A stretch of 64,000 bases of DNA from Pontibacter sp. HSC-14F20 (GTDB lineage Bacteria > Bacteroidota > Bacteroidia > Cytophagales > Hymenobacteraceae). Positions 7,913 to 16,525 of the stretch are shown one piece after another. The DNA is taken from positions 1 through 64,000 of the forward strand of contig NZ_JAHZTC010000016.1 in assembly GCF_019599265.1 (NCBI RefSeq), written 5' to 3'. The notes beneath the pieces are model-generated. The model saw only the letters and a list, made by a program, of their open reading frames with translations. It did no database searches and was not told the DNA's origin. The translations under genes were made by a program, and so were the position numbers. The stretch's first letter is position 1. Each line of letters starts with the position of its first letter.

Positions 7913-8836
7913 TCAGCTTTTGTCTTTGCTCTTGCTGTAAAACGACTCCAGTGCCTCATCCAGGTAATTGTACTCGAAGGTAAAACCGGTCTGCAGCACT
8001 TTGTTAGCGCTCACACGCTGGCCACTTAATACTACATCACTCATCTCACCGAGCATCAGGTTAAGAGCAAAAGATGGCACTTTAGGCAATACCAGCGGTT
8101 TGTTCATGGCTTCAGCCAAAGCTTCGGTAAACTCCTGGTTCGTGATAGGGTGGGGGGCGACAGCATTGTATACACCAGCAAACTGCGTGTCTTCAATGGC
8201 CCGGATGTAAAGGCGGCACAGGTCGTCGATGTGGATCCAGGACATGTATTGTTTGCCGCTGCCGAGCGGAGCACCTGCCATCATTTTGATCGGCCGGGCC
8301 ATCTGCGGCAGTGCGCCTCCTTTTTCGCTCAGCGCTATACCTGTGCGCAGGATGACGGTGCGTATGCCCAGGTCTTTGATTTGCCAGACAGCCCCTTCCC
8401 AGGCTTTGCATACTTCGGCCATAAAGTCCTCGCCATAGCTGCTCTCCTCCGACATCAGCTGGTCGCCTGAGTTACCGTAAATACCGATAGCAGAAGCCGA
8501 AATAAAGCCTTTGACGTGGTGATTTTGCTGGCGAAGGCCATTGAGTAGCAGTTGTGTGCTGTCTACCCGACTGCGCAGAATTTCCTGTTTCCGTTCTTTG
8601 GTCCATTTCTCCTCTGCCAGACCAGCACCTGCCAAGTGAATGATGTAGTCAGCGTGCGTGATGGCATTCTCATCAATAGTAGCTTTCTCTATATTCCAGC
8701 GAAAAGTCTTGTAGTGAGAGAATTTGTCGGGATTCCGGGACAGGTGCGCTACCTCATAGCCCTGATCAATCAGCATCTCCGAAAGACGTAACCCGATTAG
8801 TCCTGAACCACCTGATATGAGTATTTTCTCAGCCAT
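7913..8836 (-). CDS. yfcH: TIGR01777 family NAD(P)-binding epimerase-like protein
   Basis: The protein has 307 residues. The N-terminus (ILISGGSGLIGLRL) is the glycine-rich dinucleotide-binding motif of extended SDR enzymes. It is followed by the subfamily hallmarks DYIIHLAGAGLAEEKW and SRVDSTQLL, then SASAIGIYGN and a GIALSEKGGALPQM segment. The last ~50 residues match the DUF1731-like C-terminal cap (VLPKVPSFALNLMLGEMS). Members such as YfcH are soluble; the substrate is unknown, though plant homologues act in plastid division or FtsZ placement. The gene converges on the PBP1A gene. Confidence 0.9.
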   Translation of the reverse strand: MAEKILISGGSGLIGLRLSEMLIDQGYEVAHLSRNPDKFSHYKTFRWNIEKATIDENAITHADYIIHLAGAGLAEEKWTKERKQEILRSRVDSTQLLLNGLRQQNHHVKGFISASAIGIYGNSGDQLMSEESSYGEDFMAEVCKAWEGAVWQIKDLGIRTVILRTGIALSEKGGALPQMARPIKMMAGAPLGSGKQYMSWIHIDDLCRLYIRAIEDTQFAGVYNAVAPHPITNQEFTEALAEAMNKPLVLPKVPSFALNLMLGEMSDVVLSGQRVSANKVLQTGFTFEYNYLDEALESFYSKSKDKS

Positions 8837-8957
8837 AAGTACTAATCGTCGTTATAAATTATATAGAAATATATCTATACGGGTAAGGACTAACTGAAAG
8901 TTGCTTTCAACGATCAAAACCGGCAGGCAGCGCAAAGGTTCGCTCTAGCAGCGGGTT

Positions 8958-9623
8958 TTATTTCTTGCGGATGTGGTTCAGGAACTCGTTGCGGTACTGG
9001 TCCTGCTCAAACAAGCCGGAGTACTCCGCTGTGATGGTGCTGCTGCTCACATCGTTTACACCACGACTCATCACGCAAAGGTGATCCGCCTCAATCAGCA
9101 CGGCCACATTTTCGGTCTTCAGCGCCTGCTTCAGCTCATTGGCGATCTGCATGGTCATGCGCTCCTGCACCTGCGGGCGGCGGGCAAAGTATTGCACAAT
9201 ACGGTTAAGTTTGGAGAGGCCGATCACATGCTCATTGGGCATATAGGCCACATGGGCCTTCCCGATAATCGGCACAAAGTGGTGCTCGCAGGAAGAGTAC
9301 ACGGTTATATCGCGCTCCACCAGCATCTGGGTGTACTTGTACTTATTCTCAAAACGGCGGATAACCGGCTTGTTTTCGGGGTGCAGGCCACTGAAAATTT
9401 CCTGCACATACATTTTGGCAACACGCAGCGGTGTGCCTTTTAGGCTGTCGTCTGTCAGGTCGAGGCCCATGGTATGCATAATTTCACGGAAATGCCTTTC
9501 AATGATCACAATCTTTTCTGCGTCAGAAAGGTCAAATGCGTCAGGGCGCAGCGGCGTTTCCAGAGAGCCCATCATGTGGTCATCCATCTCTTCCGCTTCG
9601 GTGCCCAGGTCCTGGTTATCCAT
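8958..9623 (-). CDS. folE: GTP cyclohydrolase I
   Basis: Converts GTP to 7,8-dihydroneopterin triphosphate, the entry step of folate and, with QueD, queuosine synthesis. The core motifs are intact: YSSCEHHFVPIIGKAH (zinc-binding Cys and His residues), IGLSKLNRIVQYFARRPQVQER and EADHLCVMSRGV. I place the start at the ATG at 9623, which overlaps the queD stop as ATGGATAA and suggests translational coupling. A frame opening at 9653 is possible but overlaps queD by 38 bases. The C-terminus is full length. FolB, the later dihydroneopterin step, is encoded at 31792. Confidence 0.93.
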   Translation of the reverse strand: MDNQDLGTEAEEMDDHMMGSLETPLRPDAFDLSDAEKIVIIERHFREIMHTMGLDLTDDSLKGTPLRVAKMYVQEIFSGLHPENKPVIRRFENKYKYTQMLVERDITVYSSCEHHFVPIIGKAHVAYMPNEHVIGLSKLNRIVQYFARRPQVQERMTMQIANELKQALKTENVAVLIEADHLCVMSRGVNDVSSSTITAEYSGLFEQDQYRNEFLNHIRKK

Positions 9624-10023
9624 TATATTCAACAAAGTTTCGTTCAGTTTCATAAAGCGTTACCGCCAATTCATATTCCCGGCTTATTTTATCACGCAAT
9701 CGCTCCCAGATGACAACAGCAATGTTCTCGGCGGTGGGGTTCAGCTGCCTGAACTCCTCTGTGTCGAGGTTGAGATTCTTGTGGTCAAACCTGTCGATTA
9801 CCTCTTCTTTTACCAACTCGCTAAGCTTTTTCATGTCGTACACATACCCGGTTTCCTCGTCCACGGCGCCCGTCAGTTTCACAATAAGCTCGTAGTTGTG
9901 CCCGTGGTAGTTGGGGTTGTTGCACAGCCCGAAAACCTCCGCGTTTTGCTCGTCGCTCCAGGCCGAATTGTGAAGGCGGTGTGCGGCGTTGAAGTGCTCT
10001 TTTCTGCAGATCGTTATTTTCAT
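9616..10023 (-). CDS. queD: 6-carboxy-5,6,7,8-tetrahydropterin synthase (PTPS/QueD family)
   Basis: The protein has 135 residues. The zinc ligands are visible as HRLH (near residue 15) and NYHGHNY (near residue 38), and the catalytic Cys sits in FGLCNNPNYHGH. The C-terminal ETERNFVEY holds the substrate-binding Glu. QueD converts dihydroneopterin triphosphate, the FolE product, to 6-carboxytetrahydropterin on the way to queuosine. The two genes overlap by 8 bases, matching consecutive steps. A well-formed Bacteroidetes promoter lies ~80 bases upstream. PTPS-type activity (6-pyruvoyl-tetrahydropterin) cannot be excluded from sequence alone. Confidence 0.92.
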   Translation of the reverse strand: MKITICRKEHFNAAHRLHNSAWSDEQNAEVFGLCNNPNYHGHNYELIVKLTGAVDEETGYVYDMKKLSELVKEEVIDRFDHKNLNLDTEEFRQLNPTAENIAVVIWERLRDKISREYELAVTLYETERNFVEYNG

Positions 10024-10102
10024 TGCGGTTTCAACAGTTGGGCCTGTGTTATTGTTCGCGTACGTGAAAAATTCACATTGGGCTAGCCGGGCTGTAAACT
10101 TA

Positions 10103-10134
10103 CAAAGGTAAGCTTCGTGGTATCCAAACCCAAA
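10103..10134 (-). promoter_or_regulatory. Bacteroidetes-type promoter of queD-folE
   Basis: Read on the minus strand, TTTG (10134-10131) is followed after 20 bases by TACCTTTG (10110-10103). This matches the TTTG-N19-21-TAnnTTTG consensus of the Bacteroidetes primary sigma factor. Confidence 0.7.
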
Positions 10135-10244
10135 CAGAACAGCTGCTAAATTAATCCTGCTCTATATATCTGAAATCTGCTATGGATTAGCTATTTTCGT
10201 AGGTATACGATTGTTCCTGTCAAATCATTATTTCTAAGTAGAGT

Positions 10245-10949
10245 ATGCGAGTAAAAGGATTGTTGGTAGCGGCCATGTTGCTGGTATCAGGTATGGCGAG
10301 TGCGCAGGTGATGCGTGTAGAAGAAAACGAACAGGTGGTAAGCGGCATAAAGCGCAGCGGTCAGCAGCTGAGCGTGCAACTGGACCCTAAGTTTGTAGAG
10401 AAGATCTGGAAAGACCATTTATCGAAGGAAGCGGGTAAGGTGAAGCACTCCAAAGGCGTTTATACGGTAGAGGAGGCAAAGCTCATCAGCATCAGCAAGC
10501 AGCCTGTGCGCGTTATTTCTACGGTTGGAACACATGCCAAGGGAAGCTACGTGTGGTGGTCGCTTGACATGGGCACAACTCACCTTGATAAAAACGAGAC
10601 ACCGGAGGTATACGCGGCGGCTGAGCAGTTTATGGAAAGCTTCGGCAAAAAGCTGTACCAGGAAGACGTGCTGTTGCAGATCAATGAAGCCGAAGCGGTG
10701 CTGCGCAGCACCAAGAAAGAGCAGGACCGTGTCGTGAAGCAAGCCAACGATTTGCAACTGAGCATCGAGCGAAACAAGAAACGCAAGCTGGAGCTGGAAG
10801 CTGAACTGGTGCGCAATGCCGACGAACTGCGCCAACTGGAGCAGAATGTGGAGTTGAACGTGAAGCAGCAGGAAGCCAGCCGCCAGCAGGTGCAATCTAT
10901 GGAGAAAGCTGTAGATGAGGTGAGAACAAAATTGCGCGACATCAAATAA
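10245..10949 (+). CDS. Exported protein with C-terminal coiled coil, unknown function
   Basis: The protein has 234 residues. The N-terminus (VKGLLVAAMLLVSGMASAQ) is a signal peptide with an AxA-type cleavage site near residue 20. Residues ~30-130 form a mixed domain containing WWSLDMGTTHL. Residues ~140-234 are a long charged coiled coil rich in Glu, Lys and Gln with heptad-like spacing (EAEAVLRSTKKEQDRVVKQ and later VQSMEKAVDEVRTKL). It is probably periplasmic. No family is recognised. The stop codon's last base starts a 16-base palindrome made of two opposed octamers, and an IS remnant follows 20 bases later. Confidence 0.65.
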   Translation: MRVKGLLVAAMLLVSGMASAQVMRVEENEQVVSGIKRSGQQLSVQLDPKFVEKIWKDHLSKEAGKVKHSKGVYTVEEAKLISISKQPVRVISTVGTHAKGSYVWWSLDMGTTHLDKNETPEVYAAAEQFMESFGKKLYQEDVLLQINEAEAVLRSTKKEQDRVVKQANDLQLSIERNKKRKLELEAELVRNADELRQLEQNVELNVKQQEASRQQVQSMEKAVDEVRTKLRDIK

Positions 10950-10964
10950 GGTATAGCTATACCT
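10949..10964. repeat. Perfect palindrome formed by two opposed octamers
   Basis: AGGTATAG and CTATACCT are joined head to head into a 16-base perfect palindrome starting at the last base of the stop codon of the preceding gene. It stands five bases from the end of an IS4-family remnant. Confidence 0.75.
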
Positions 10965-10969
10965 GTGTA

Positions 10970-11920
10970 AACATGACTCATCCCCGGAGTTTGAATCAGG
11001 GATAAGTAGAGCAGATTCCATAAGTTGGCCAGTGCCAGGCGGATGCGGTAAAGCGGTGTGGGAGTTTTCCTGCACCGCTTTCCTGTTCTATGGCAGCCCT
11101 GCCGGAGCAGGTTGGAGATGGCCTGGCGCAGCTCCTTTTCCAGCAGCGAGAGCAGGAAGGCGTAGACGAGCGTGACGATCTGCAAGAGTTTCATTCTATT
11201 GTCCCAGAACCAGAGCCTGCAGCTCTCCATGCCCATCTCCGACTTGTTGAAGCGGAAGGCCTGCTCGACCTGCCAGCGGCGGGCGTAGGCAAAGACCAAC
11301 CGCCAGGCGTCCCGATCCGTGTGCACCTCCTCATTGGTGAGCAAATACCGGGCTTGATGCGCAGGGTTCGCTTGGCCTTCATGCTGCGCACAGCACACAG
11401 GCCCTGGCTTTTGAGGCTTTCGGTTTTCTCCTGCACGCTCTCGTCCCAGAGCAAGAGGGGCAGCTCCCGCTCCTGCTCCAGGAGCCTATCCACATACGTT
11501 TGGGCTTCACCCGTCAGGTAATCAGTGATGGCTTCGGCCGACCATTTTTTGCTCCTCAACAGGTTGGAGAGGCGCTTGGTGCCGGCCGGCGCCTTGTGGG
11601 GGGAGAGCAGCACCCCGCCCAGCTCGCTCAAAAGCAGGCCCGAGGAGCGGCTGCGGTGGCGCACCAGTGCCTGGCACAGGGCCTGGAAGGTCAAAACAAG
11701 GCGGTGGTCCAGCAGCCGGTCGAGCTGCACCAGGAAGGGAGCGAGGAAATCCTCCAGGCGGTGGGAGAAAAAACGGGCCTGGGAGAGAACCTCAGCCTGG
11801 AAAGATGCGTTTTTAGAAGTAGGAAACATAAAAACCTCCTGTTTTTAAATGGCCTTACAACCACAAAACAGGAGGTTCTTCTTTTTCATCCCATTCCTAA
11901 ACTTCGGGATGAGTCATGTT
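10970..11920 (-). mobile_element. Internally deleted copy of the IS4-family element
   Basis: The ends AACATGACTCATCCC (10970 onward) and its complement at 11906-11920 match the ends of the full element at 27007-28461. The copy is 951 bp against 1455 bp. The missing ~505 bp correspond to about 27577-28082 of the full copy. At the junction both parent sequences share a CC-GG-TA-like microhomology, suggesting a simple recombination or replication-slippage deletion. With both ends kept, it could still be mobilised in trans. I see no clear target duplication. Confidence 0.85.
10978..11829 (-). pseudogene. IS4-family transposase with internal deletion
   Basis: The start at 11829 and the first ~160 codons (MFPTSKNASFQAEV, WDESVQEK) parallel the intact transposase at 27098. 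After RIKPG the sequence jumps to the region of YLLTNEEVHTDRD in another frame. The second catalytic Asp is lost, and the reading frame is broken because the deletion is not a multiple of three. The C-terminal part keeps the YARRWQVEQAFRFNK signature. One extra C near the 3' end also removes the normal stop. The product cannot be an active transposase. The start is preceded by the same SD-sequestering hairpin (11833-11876) as in the intact copy. Confidence 0.85.
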
Positions 11921-11934
11921 TTAAGGACAATACG

Positions 11935-12522
11935 TTAGAGTTTCATCCAGCGCTGTATTTCCTGTTCGGCGAACTGTTCGTTGCGCCAGCCTACAAACTT
12001 GCTTTTGGAGGTTGGGTTGTGATGCACAAACCATTGCTGCAAAATGGCTTTAGCAGCAGGGTAGTCGGCCGTGAAGCTGTTATAGTCTGCAGCGTTTATG
12101 GACCGTTCGCTCGGCCTGGCTGGTACTGCTATGATCTTGTGGTCCAACTCACCGGCCGTTTCCAGTTGCAGCACCCCCACCGGGATTACTTCCATCACGG
12201 TGCCTGTAGCTACACCTCCGGCCAGCACGACTACTTCCAAAGGTTTTTTCTGTGCGTTGGTTTCGGTAGAAGGTATAAAACCGAAATTGGCCGGGTAGGG
12301 CAGGAAAGATATGATGCGATCCTGGCCGGCCTGCTGCTCTGCTTCAAATGTCTTGGTCTGTTGGTTATAGTGGTGTTTTATAGCACTGCCAGCCGGCACC
12401 TCGATCACGGCCTGCAACTGTTTCTTGGCGTTGTAAGTGGGTAGGGATGCATAGTCTGTCTGACAGGACGCCAGCAGGGCCAGTAGTAGCAACAGGAAGG
12501 TATAGCGTTGTAGTGTTATCAT
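11935..12522 (-). CDS. Lipoprotein homologous to family I inorganic pyrophosphatase, active site altered
   Basis: The protein has 195 residues. The N-terminus ends in LLALLASC, a lipobox, so the mature protein is probably anchored in the outer or inner membrane facing the periplasm. The body follows soluble pyrophosphatase: VIEVPAGSAIKHHY, DRIISFLPYPANFGFIP, then VVVLAGG, VIPVGVLQL and ELDHKIIAVPARP. In active enzymes the loop before VLV reads DGDPxD; here it reads AQKKPLE, so two metal-binding aspartates are replaced and a third is Glu. The later Asp (ELDHK) is kept. I infer either loss of hydrolysis or a different activity. The gene lies between an IS remnant and the rplS terminator. Confidence 0.8.
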   Translation of the reverse strand: MITLQRYTFLLLLLALLASCQTDYASLPTYNAKKQLQAVIEVPAGSAIKHHYNQQTKTFEAEQQAGQDRIISFLPYPANFGFIPSTETNAQKKPLEVVVLAGGVATGTVMEVIPVGVLQLETAGELDHKIIAVPARPSERSINAADYNSFTADYPAAKAILQQWFVHHNPTSKSKFVGWRNEQFAEQEIQRWMKL

Positions 12523-12614
12523 GGGTAAAGGGGAGGCAAAGGGTAGAGAGGTATAGCTGCAAATATAGCAAGCCTGGCCATAGCAGGTATAGCTTGGCTG
12601 GCAAAGCAGGTATA

Positions 12615-12652
12615 AAAAAGGGAGCCGTTTGCTAACAAACGGCTCCCTTTTT
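12615..12652 (-). terminator. Terminator of rplS
   Basis: A GGGAGCCGTTTG stem with its complement, a 4-base loop and A and T runs on either side. It lies ~40 bases past the rplS stop. The symmetric flanks could stop transcription in both directions. Confidence 0.85.
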
Positions 12653-12691
12653 ACTAAAACTATGGAAAACTTATGAAAACAGGTTCTTCAA

Positions 12692-13045
12692 TTATCTTCT
12701 TTCCTTGATACGAGCAGCCTTACCTTGCAGCCCTCTCAGGTAGTATAGTCTAGCTCTTCTAACACGGCCTTTTCTTACAAGCTCAATCTTCTCGATAGAT
12801 GGAGAAAGCAGTGGGAAAATACGTTCCAGACCGATCTGGTTAGACACTTTTCTTACAGTGAAAGTCTCACCGTTTGTGTTAACGTTCTTGCGCTGAATAA
12901 CAACGCCCTGGAACTGCTGGATACGCTCTTTGTTCCCCTCACGGATTTTCACGTGGATGTTGATGGTATCACCAGACTGGAAAGTAGGGAAAGAGGCGCG
13001 CTTGTCTGTAGATTCCTGCTCGATAAATTTAAGTAATTCGCTCAT
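12692..13045 (-). CDS. rplS: 50S ribosomal protein L19
   Basis: The protein has 117 residues from the ATG at 13045 ([10 protein letters not shown]). The family core is present: [33 protein letters not shown] and [11 protein letters not shown], ending in [15 protein letters not shown]19 sits at the 30S-50S interface. An upstream frame from 13078 would add 11 unconserved residues and I reject it. Unlike the usual rpsP-rimM-trmD-rplS operon, here a terminator and a promoter-like palindrome lie between trmD and rplS. Separate transcription is therefore likely. Confidence 0.95.
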   Translation of the reverse strand: MSELLKFIEQESTDKRASFPTFQSGDTINIHVKIREGNKERIQQFQGVVIQRKNVNTNGETFTVRKVSNQIGLERIFPLLSPSIEKIELVRKGRVRRARLYYLRGLQGKAARIKERR

Positions 13046-13086
13046 GGCTATGTTGTTAAAGCTAAATATCTTCTTCAAAATTCGGA

Positions 13087-13129
13087 CTGCAAAGATATGT
13101 AATTATTTATTACATAAGAATCTTTGCAG
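13087..13129 (-). promoter_or_regulatory. Palindrome overlapping the rplS promoter region
   Basis: CTGCAAAGAT (13087-13096) pairs with ATCTTTGCAG (13120-13129), and ATGTAAT (13097-13103) pairs with ATTACAT (13109-13115). This leaves a 4-base bulge and a 5-base loop. On the minus strand TATCTTTG (13096-13089) fits a -7 element, so the symmetry lies over the promoter. It could be an operator or a leader hairpin. Confidence 0.45.
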
Positions 13130-13161
13130 AAAAAAAATGTAAGTTTTTGAAACTTATACCT

Positions 13162-13186
13162 AAAAAGCGCAAAAGAAACGCTTTTT
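13162..13186 (-). terminator. Terminator after trmD
   Basis: AAAAAGCG (13162-13169) and CGCTTTTT (13179-13186) form a short stem ending in a T run on the minus strand, ~25 bases past the trmD stop. Confidence 0.65.
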
Positions 13187-13208
13187 ACAATGTTATGAAG
13201 CTGTTTTG

Positions 13209-13886
13209 CTACTCGTTCAGTAAATCGGGTCTGCGTTGTCTGGTGCGCTCCACCGCCTGCTCAAAGCGCCACTGCTCTATCTTAGGCCCGTCTCCGGAAA
13301 GCAAGATGTCTGGCACGGTCATGCCTTTGTAATCTGCCGGTCGGGTATAAACCGGCGGTGCCAGCAGCCCATCCTGAAAAGAATCCGTCAGGGCAGAGGA
13401 CTCGTCGTTGAGCACACCCGGTATGATCCGGATAATGGCATCGGCCAATACAGCCGCTCCCAACTCGCCGCCAGACAATACATAGTCACCTATGCTGATC
13501 TCGTGGGTTACGTAATGCTGCCGCACCCGCTCGTCTACACCTTTGTAGTGGCCACACAGGATGATCACGTTACGCATCAGCGAGAACTGATTCACTATCT
13601 GCTGGTTCAGTGTTTGCCCGTCAGGAGTCATGTAAATAACAGCATCATACTCCCGTTCCGCCTTCAGCTCCGTGAGGAGTTTATCAATTGGTTCGATCAT
13701 CATCACCATACCTGCTCCGCCGCCAAAAGCATAGTCGTCTATCTGACCATGTTTGTTGATGGCATATTTGCGAAGATCGTGTATGTGGATTTCTACCAGG
13801 TTTTTTTGCTGTGCTCTCTTAACGATGGAATGGCTAAAAGGACTGTCCAGCAGGTCGGGCTGGCAACTGATAATGTCAAATCGCAT
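13209..13886 (-). CDS. trmD: tRNA (guanine-37-N1)-methyltransferase
   Basis: The protein has 225 residues, the usual length. The trefoil-knot SAM-binding region is clear: [31 protein letters not shown] and [28 protein letters not shown] near residue 50 is the other family hallmark. TrmD methylates G37 of tRNAs next to the anticodon to prevent frameshifting. It sits 11 bases after rimM within the ribosomal operon, the conserved order across bacteria. Confidence 0.97.
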   Translation of the reverse strand: MRFDIISCQPDLLDSPFSHSIVKRAQQKNLVEIHIHDLRKYAINKHGQIDDYAFGGGAGMVMMIEPIDKLLTELKAEREYDAVIYMTPDGQTLNQQIVNQFSLMRNVIILCGHYKGVDERVRQHYVTHEISIGDYVLSGGELGAAVLADAIIRIIPGVLNDESSALTDSFQDGLLAPPVYTRPADYKGMTVPDILLSGDGPKIEQWRFEQAVERTRQRRPDLLNE

Positions 13887-13897
13887 GATAAAGGGGG

Positions 13898-14461
13898 CTA
13901 CTCGTCGCGGTCGTCAGCGTCATCAGGGGTGCCGGGCTGTGTGTATACCTCCAGCAAACCTTCCGGCAAGTTCACGTGAAGCACTTTGGCTTCGTGGTCG
14001 GCTCTCACAAATACTTCATCCAGCACAGGAACCAGCATTTCCTGACCGTTATACTCCATGGCCATCAGCTGTTGCTGCGGCATGTCGTAAAAGTCTTTCA
14101 CGGTGCCAAGCGGGCCGTGGTTCTGGTCCACCACCTGGTAGCCGATCACTTCATGGAAATAGAACTGTCCTTCTTCCAGCTCCGGGAGCTCGTCGAGTGG
14201 CAGGTATAGGCTGACATTGCGGAGCTTTTCGGCTTGCTCTATCGTTTTAATATCCTCAAACGTGATAATAAAACGGCCTTTTTGCACGGGCTCCATCTTG
14301 TCAATAAAAAAAGGAATCAGCCTTCCTTGTTGTTCAAGAAAGACTGATTCCAGATCATCATAATCTTCGGGGTAGTCTACGTCGAAAAACGCAACCACTT
14401 GTCCCTTGATGCCATGGGTTTTGACGATATGACCTAACAGGAAGCAGTCATCAATGTTCAT
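13898..14461 (-). CDS. rimM: Ribosome maturation factor RimM
   Basis: The protein has 187 residues. The N-terminal RimM domain begins [15 protein letters not shown], with the conserved G-x-H-G-x-x-G pattern. The C-terminal PRC-barrel part contains [14 protein letters not shown], then [19 protein letters not shown]. It assists 16S 3'-domain folding and binds S19. It lies 12 bases after rpsP and 11 before trmD. The acidic tail (DDADDRDE) is unremarkable. Confidence 0.95.
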   Translation of the reverse strand: MNIDDCFLLGHIVKTHGIKGQVVAFFDVDYPEDYDDLESVFLEQQGRLIPFFIDKMEPVQKGRFIITFEDIKTIEQAEKLRNVSLYLPLDELPELEEGQFYFHEVIGYQVVDQNHGPLGTVKDFYDMPQQQLMAMEYNGQEMLVPVLDEVFVRADHEAKVLHVNLPEGLLEVYTQPGTPDDADDRDE

Positions 14462-14473
14462 GGCCGATGTAAT

Positions 14474-15022
14474 TTATGCTTGCTCTTCAGTAGACTCACC
14501 TTCAGCAGCTGGTGCCTCAGGAGCTTCTTCAGCTTCAGCAGCAGGAGCGTCAGCAGCAACTTTGGCAGCTTCACGCTGACGGATAGCCTCTGCACGAGCT
14601 TCTTTCACTTTCGTTTCAGCATCAAGAGCAGCCTTACGCTTCGCATCTTTTTCAGAGCCAAGGGTAGTACGCTTGCTTTCGATTTTAGCTTCTTTCTCTT
14701 TCTTCCACTCTTCGAAACGAGCATCAGCTGTTTCTTGTGTGATAGCGCCTTTTACAACACCGATCTGCAGGTGCTTCTTGTACAGAATACCTCTGTAAGA
14801 AAGCATCGCTTTCACTGTGTCAGTTGGCTGAGCACCGTTCATTAACCACTGGAACGCCTTCTCCTCACTGAAATCGATAGAAGCAGGGTTCGTGTTTGGG
14901 TTGTAAGTACCCAGTTTCTCGATAAACTTACCATCACGTGGTGATCGAGCGTCAGCTACTACGATATCGTAGATAGCGGCTTTTTTGCGGCCTCTGCGGG
15001 CCAGTCTGATTTTAACAGCCAT
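14474..15022 (-). CDS. rpsP: 30S ribosomal protein S16 with extended tail
   Basis: The first ~85 residues are canonical S16: [34 protein letters not shown] and [15 protein letters not shown]. The tail of about 95 residues is rich in Ala, Glu and Lys and probably helical then disordered ([15 protein letters not shown] near the end). Such tails are usual in Bacteroidetes S16. It is the first gene of the rpsP-rimM-trmD operon, with a good promoter 54-86 bases upstream. Confidence 0.96.
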   Translation of the reverse strand: MAVKIRLARRGRKKAAIYDIVVADARSPRDGKFIEKLGTYNPNTNPASIDFSEEKAFQWLMNGAQPTDTVKAMLSYRGILYKKHLQIGVVKGAITQETADARFEEWKKEKEAKIESKRTTLGSEKDAKRKAALDAETKVKEARAEAIRQREAAKVAADAPAAEAEEAPEAPAAEGESTEEQA

Positions 15023-15075
15023 TTTTTATATAAAATTTAAAGTCGGCGAAACCCGTCCGCCAGTTTTTAGAACCG

Positions 15076-15108
15076 CAAAGGTAATGATTTTGTGCCGATT
15101 AATGCAAG
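15076..15108 (-). promoter_or_regulatory. Promoter of the rpsP operon
   Basis: On the minus strand, CTTG (15108-15105) is followed after 21 bases by TACCTTTG (15083-15076), close to the Bacteroidetes -33/-7 consensus. Confidence 0.6.
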
Positions 15109-15216
15109 ATATTTAGAAACTGATTTAAAAGACTCTGTAGGCGATGAGTAAGGAATAGGTATAGTGAGTAAGGTATAAGCTTAGGTATAGGCAGGACTAA
15201 GGAGCTATGACGTTAG

Positions 15217-15518
15217 ATTGTACAAAGCCGCGCAACAACTGTCATCCTATCTTTGAAGCGTTGATTGGGAGTACAATTTAGAGGACTTGCCAGTTGTAGG
15301 ATGAAGTGGTAGTTTTAAAGCAAAAGAAGAAGGGGAAAAGAGCAAGGCAGCGATGATTCATGGGTCCCTTAAGAGACCGTTCGAGATGCTGGTCCCTTTT
15401 CCCCCTCCTCTCCACCAGAGCTTGAACAGTTCATTAGGCCTTAGGAGCCTGCATGTAGGATTGATAAGCCCCGTGGAGCAGGATTTCTTCTTTCACTCTC
15501 TTAAACTACAGGAAAGAT
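15217..15518 (+). ncRNA. Candidate bridge RNA / structured left end of the IS110-family element
   Basis: The ~300 bases before the IS110 recombinase hold no gene but many pairings. ATTGTAC (15217) pairs with GTACAAT (15271). CAACTG and TCATCCTA (15236-15249) pair with CAGTTG and TAGGATGA (15291-15304). A long stem pairs GTTC (15379) with GAAC (15424) and CTGGT (15389) with ACCAG (15414), leaving internal loops on both sides. IS110-group elements encode a bridge RNA in a long non-coding end upstream of the recombinase, whose internal loops pair with target and donor. The position and loop-within-stem layout fit. The exact RNA ends and guides cannot be set from one copy. Confidence 0.45.
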
Positions 15519-16503
15519 ATGGAATCTATGGCAAAAGCCAAACACTATGTGGGCATTGACATCTCCAAGGACTACTTCGATGTGGCCCTGCCCCAGCAAG
15601 AGAAGTACCGGCACCTGAAGCTAAGCAACAGCCTGAAGGGCTTTGGGAAGCTACTCGAGGCTCTACAGGGACTACAGGCCTGCTGTGTGATGGAAGCCTC
15701 AGGCCCTTATTACCTGCAGCTGGCCACCTACCTGCACGCCAAAGGGATAGAAGTAAGTGTAGTGAACCCACTCTCTATCCGTCGCTTCTGCCAGATGCGC
15801 CTCACCCGGGCCAAGACAGACAAGGCCAAGACAGACAAGAAGGATGCCCAGATGATCGCCCGCTACGGCCTCTCTGAGCAGCCAGCGCTTTGGGTGCCGG
15901 AGGCAGGACACCTGTTGGAGCTACGCCAGCTGCAGATGGTGGCCGAGAGCCTGGAGAAGACCCTGCACCAGTACCGACGCCAGCTGGAGGCCCTTGCAGC
16001 GGCCCCACAAGTGAATAGACAGGCCAGAAAGAGCCTGGAGCAGTCGCTACACTACATCGAAAAGCAGGTGGAGAAAATAGAGGCCCAGATGCTTTTGCTT
16101 ATTAAACAGCACCACCAGGAGCTCTTTGAGCAGGTGACCAGCATTCCAGGACTGGGCAAAAAGAGCGCCCTGTTGCTGGTGGTCATCACCGGCGGCTTCA
16201 CCCGCTTTGCCCACTACAAGCAGCTGGTCAGCTACCTGGGCCTGAGCCCGAGGATCTACGAGTCGGGTACCAGCGTCAGGGGCCGGAGCAGGATCTGCAA
16301 GATGGGCATGAGCCGGGTCAGGGCTGTACGTGTGCTCCTGGTCGGCCATCAAGGCCAACCGGGCCTGCCGGGAGCTCTACGAGCGGCTCCTGGCCAAGGG
16401 GAAGGCCAAGCGCCTGGCTTTGATTGCGGTGGTAAACAAGCTCCTGCGCCAGGCCTTTGCCGTGGCGACTAAACAAGAGTTCTACTTAGAAAAAACATAT
16501 TAA
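15519..16503 (+). pseudogene. IS110-family recombinase, frameshifted near the C-terminus
   Basis: The frame from ATG 15519 (or 15528) begins HYVGIDISKDYFDVAL, the DEDD-type RuvC-like catalytic start. It has TDKKDAQMIARY further on and a transposase-20 domain with SIPGLGKKSALLL and YLGLSPRIYESG. After MSRVRA (~16322) the frame goes wrong. The +1 frame then gives LYVCSWSAIKANRAC, YERLLAKGKAKRLALIAVVNKLL and a TAA at 16501-16503, the normal family ending. The conserved Ser region lies around this point, so the enzyme is probably inactive. A sequencing error is the alternative. Length if repaired is ~328 residues, normal for IS110. Confidence 0.85.
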
Positions 16504-16525
16504 ATGCATTGCTTTTTAACACAGT

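Noticed and set aside
13236-13979. Long open frame opposite trmD and rimM
   Set aside because: Both genes on the other strand are clear housekeeping genes; the opposite frame shows no motif.
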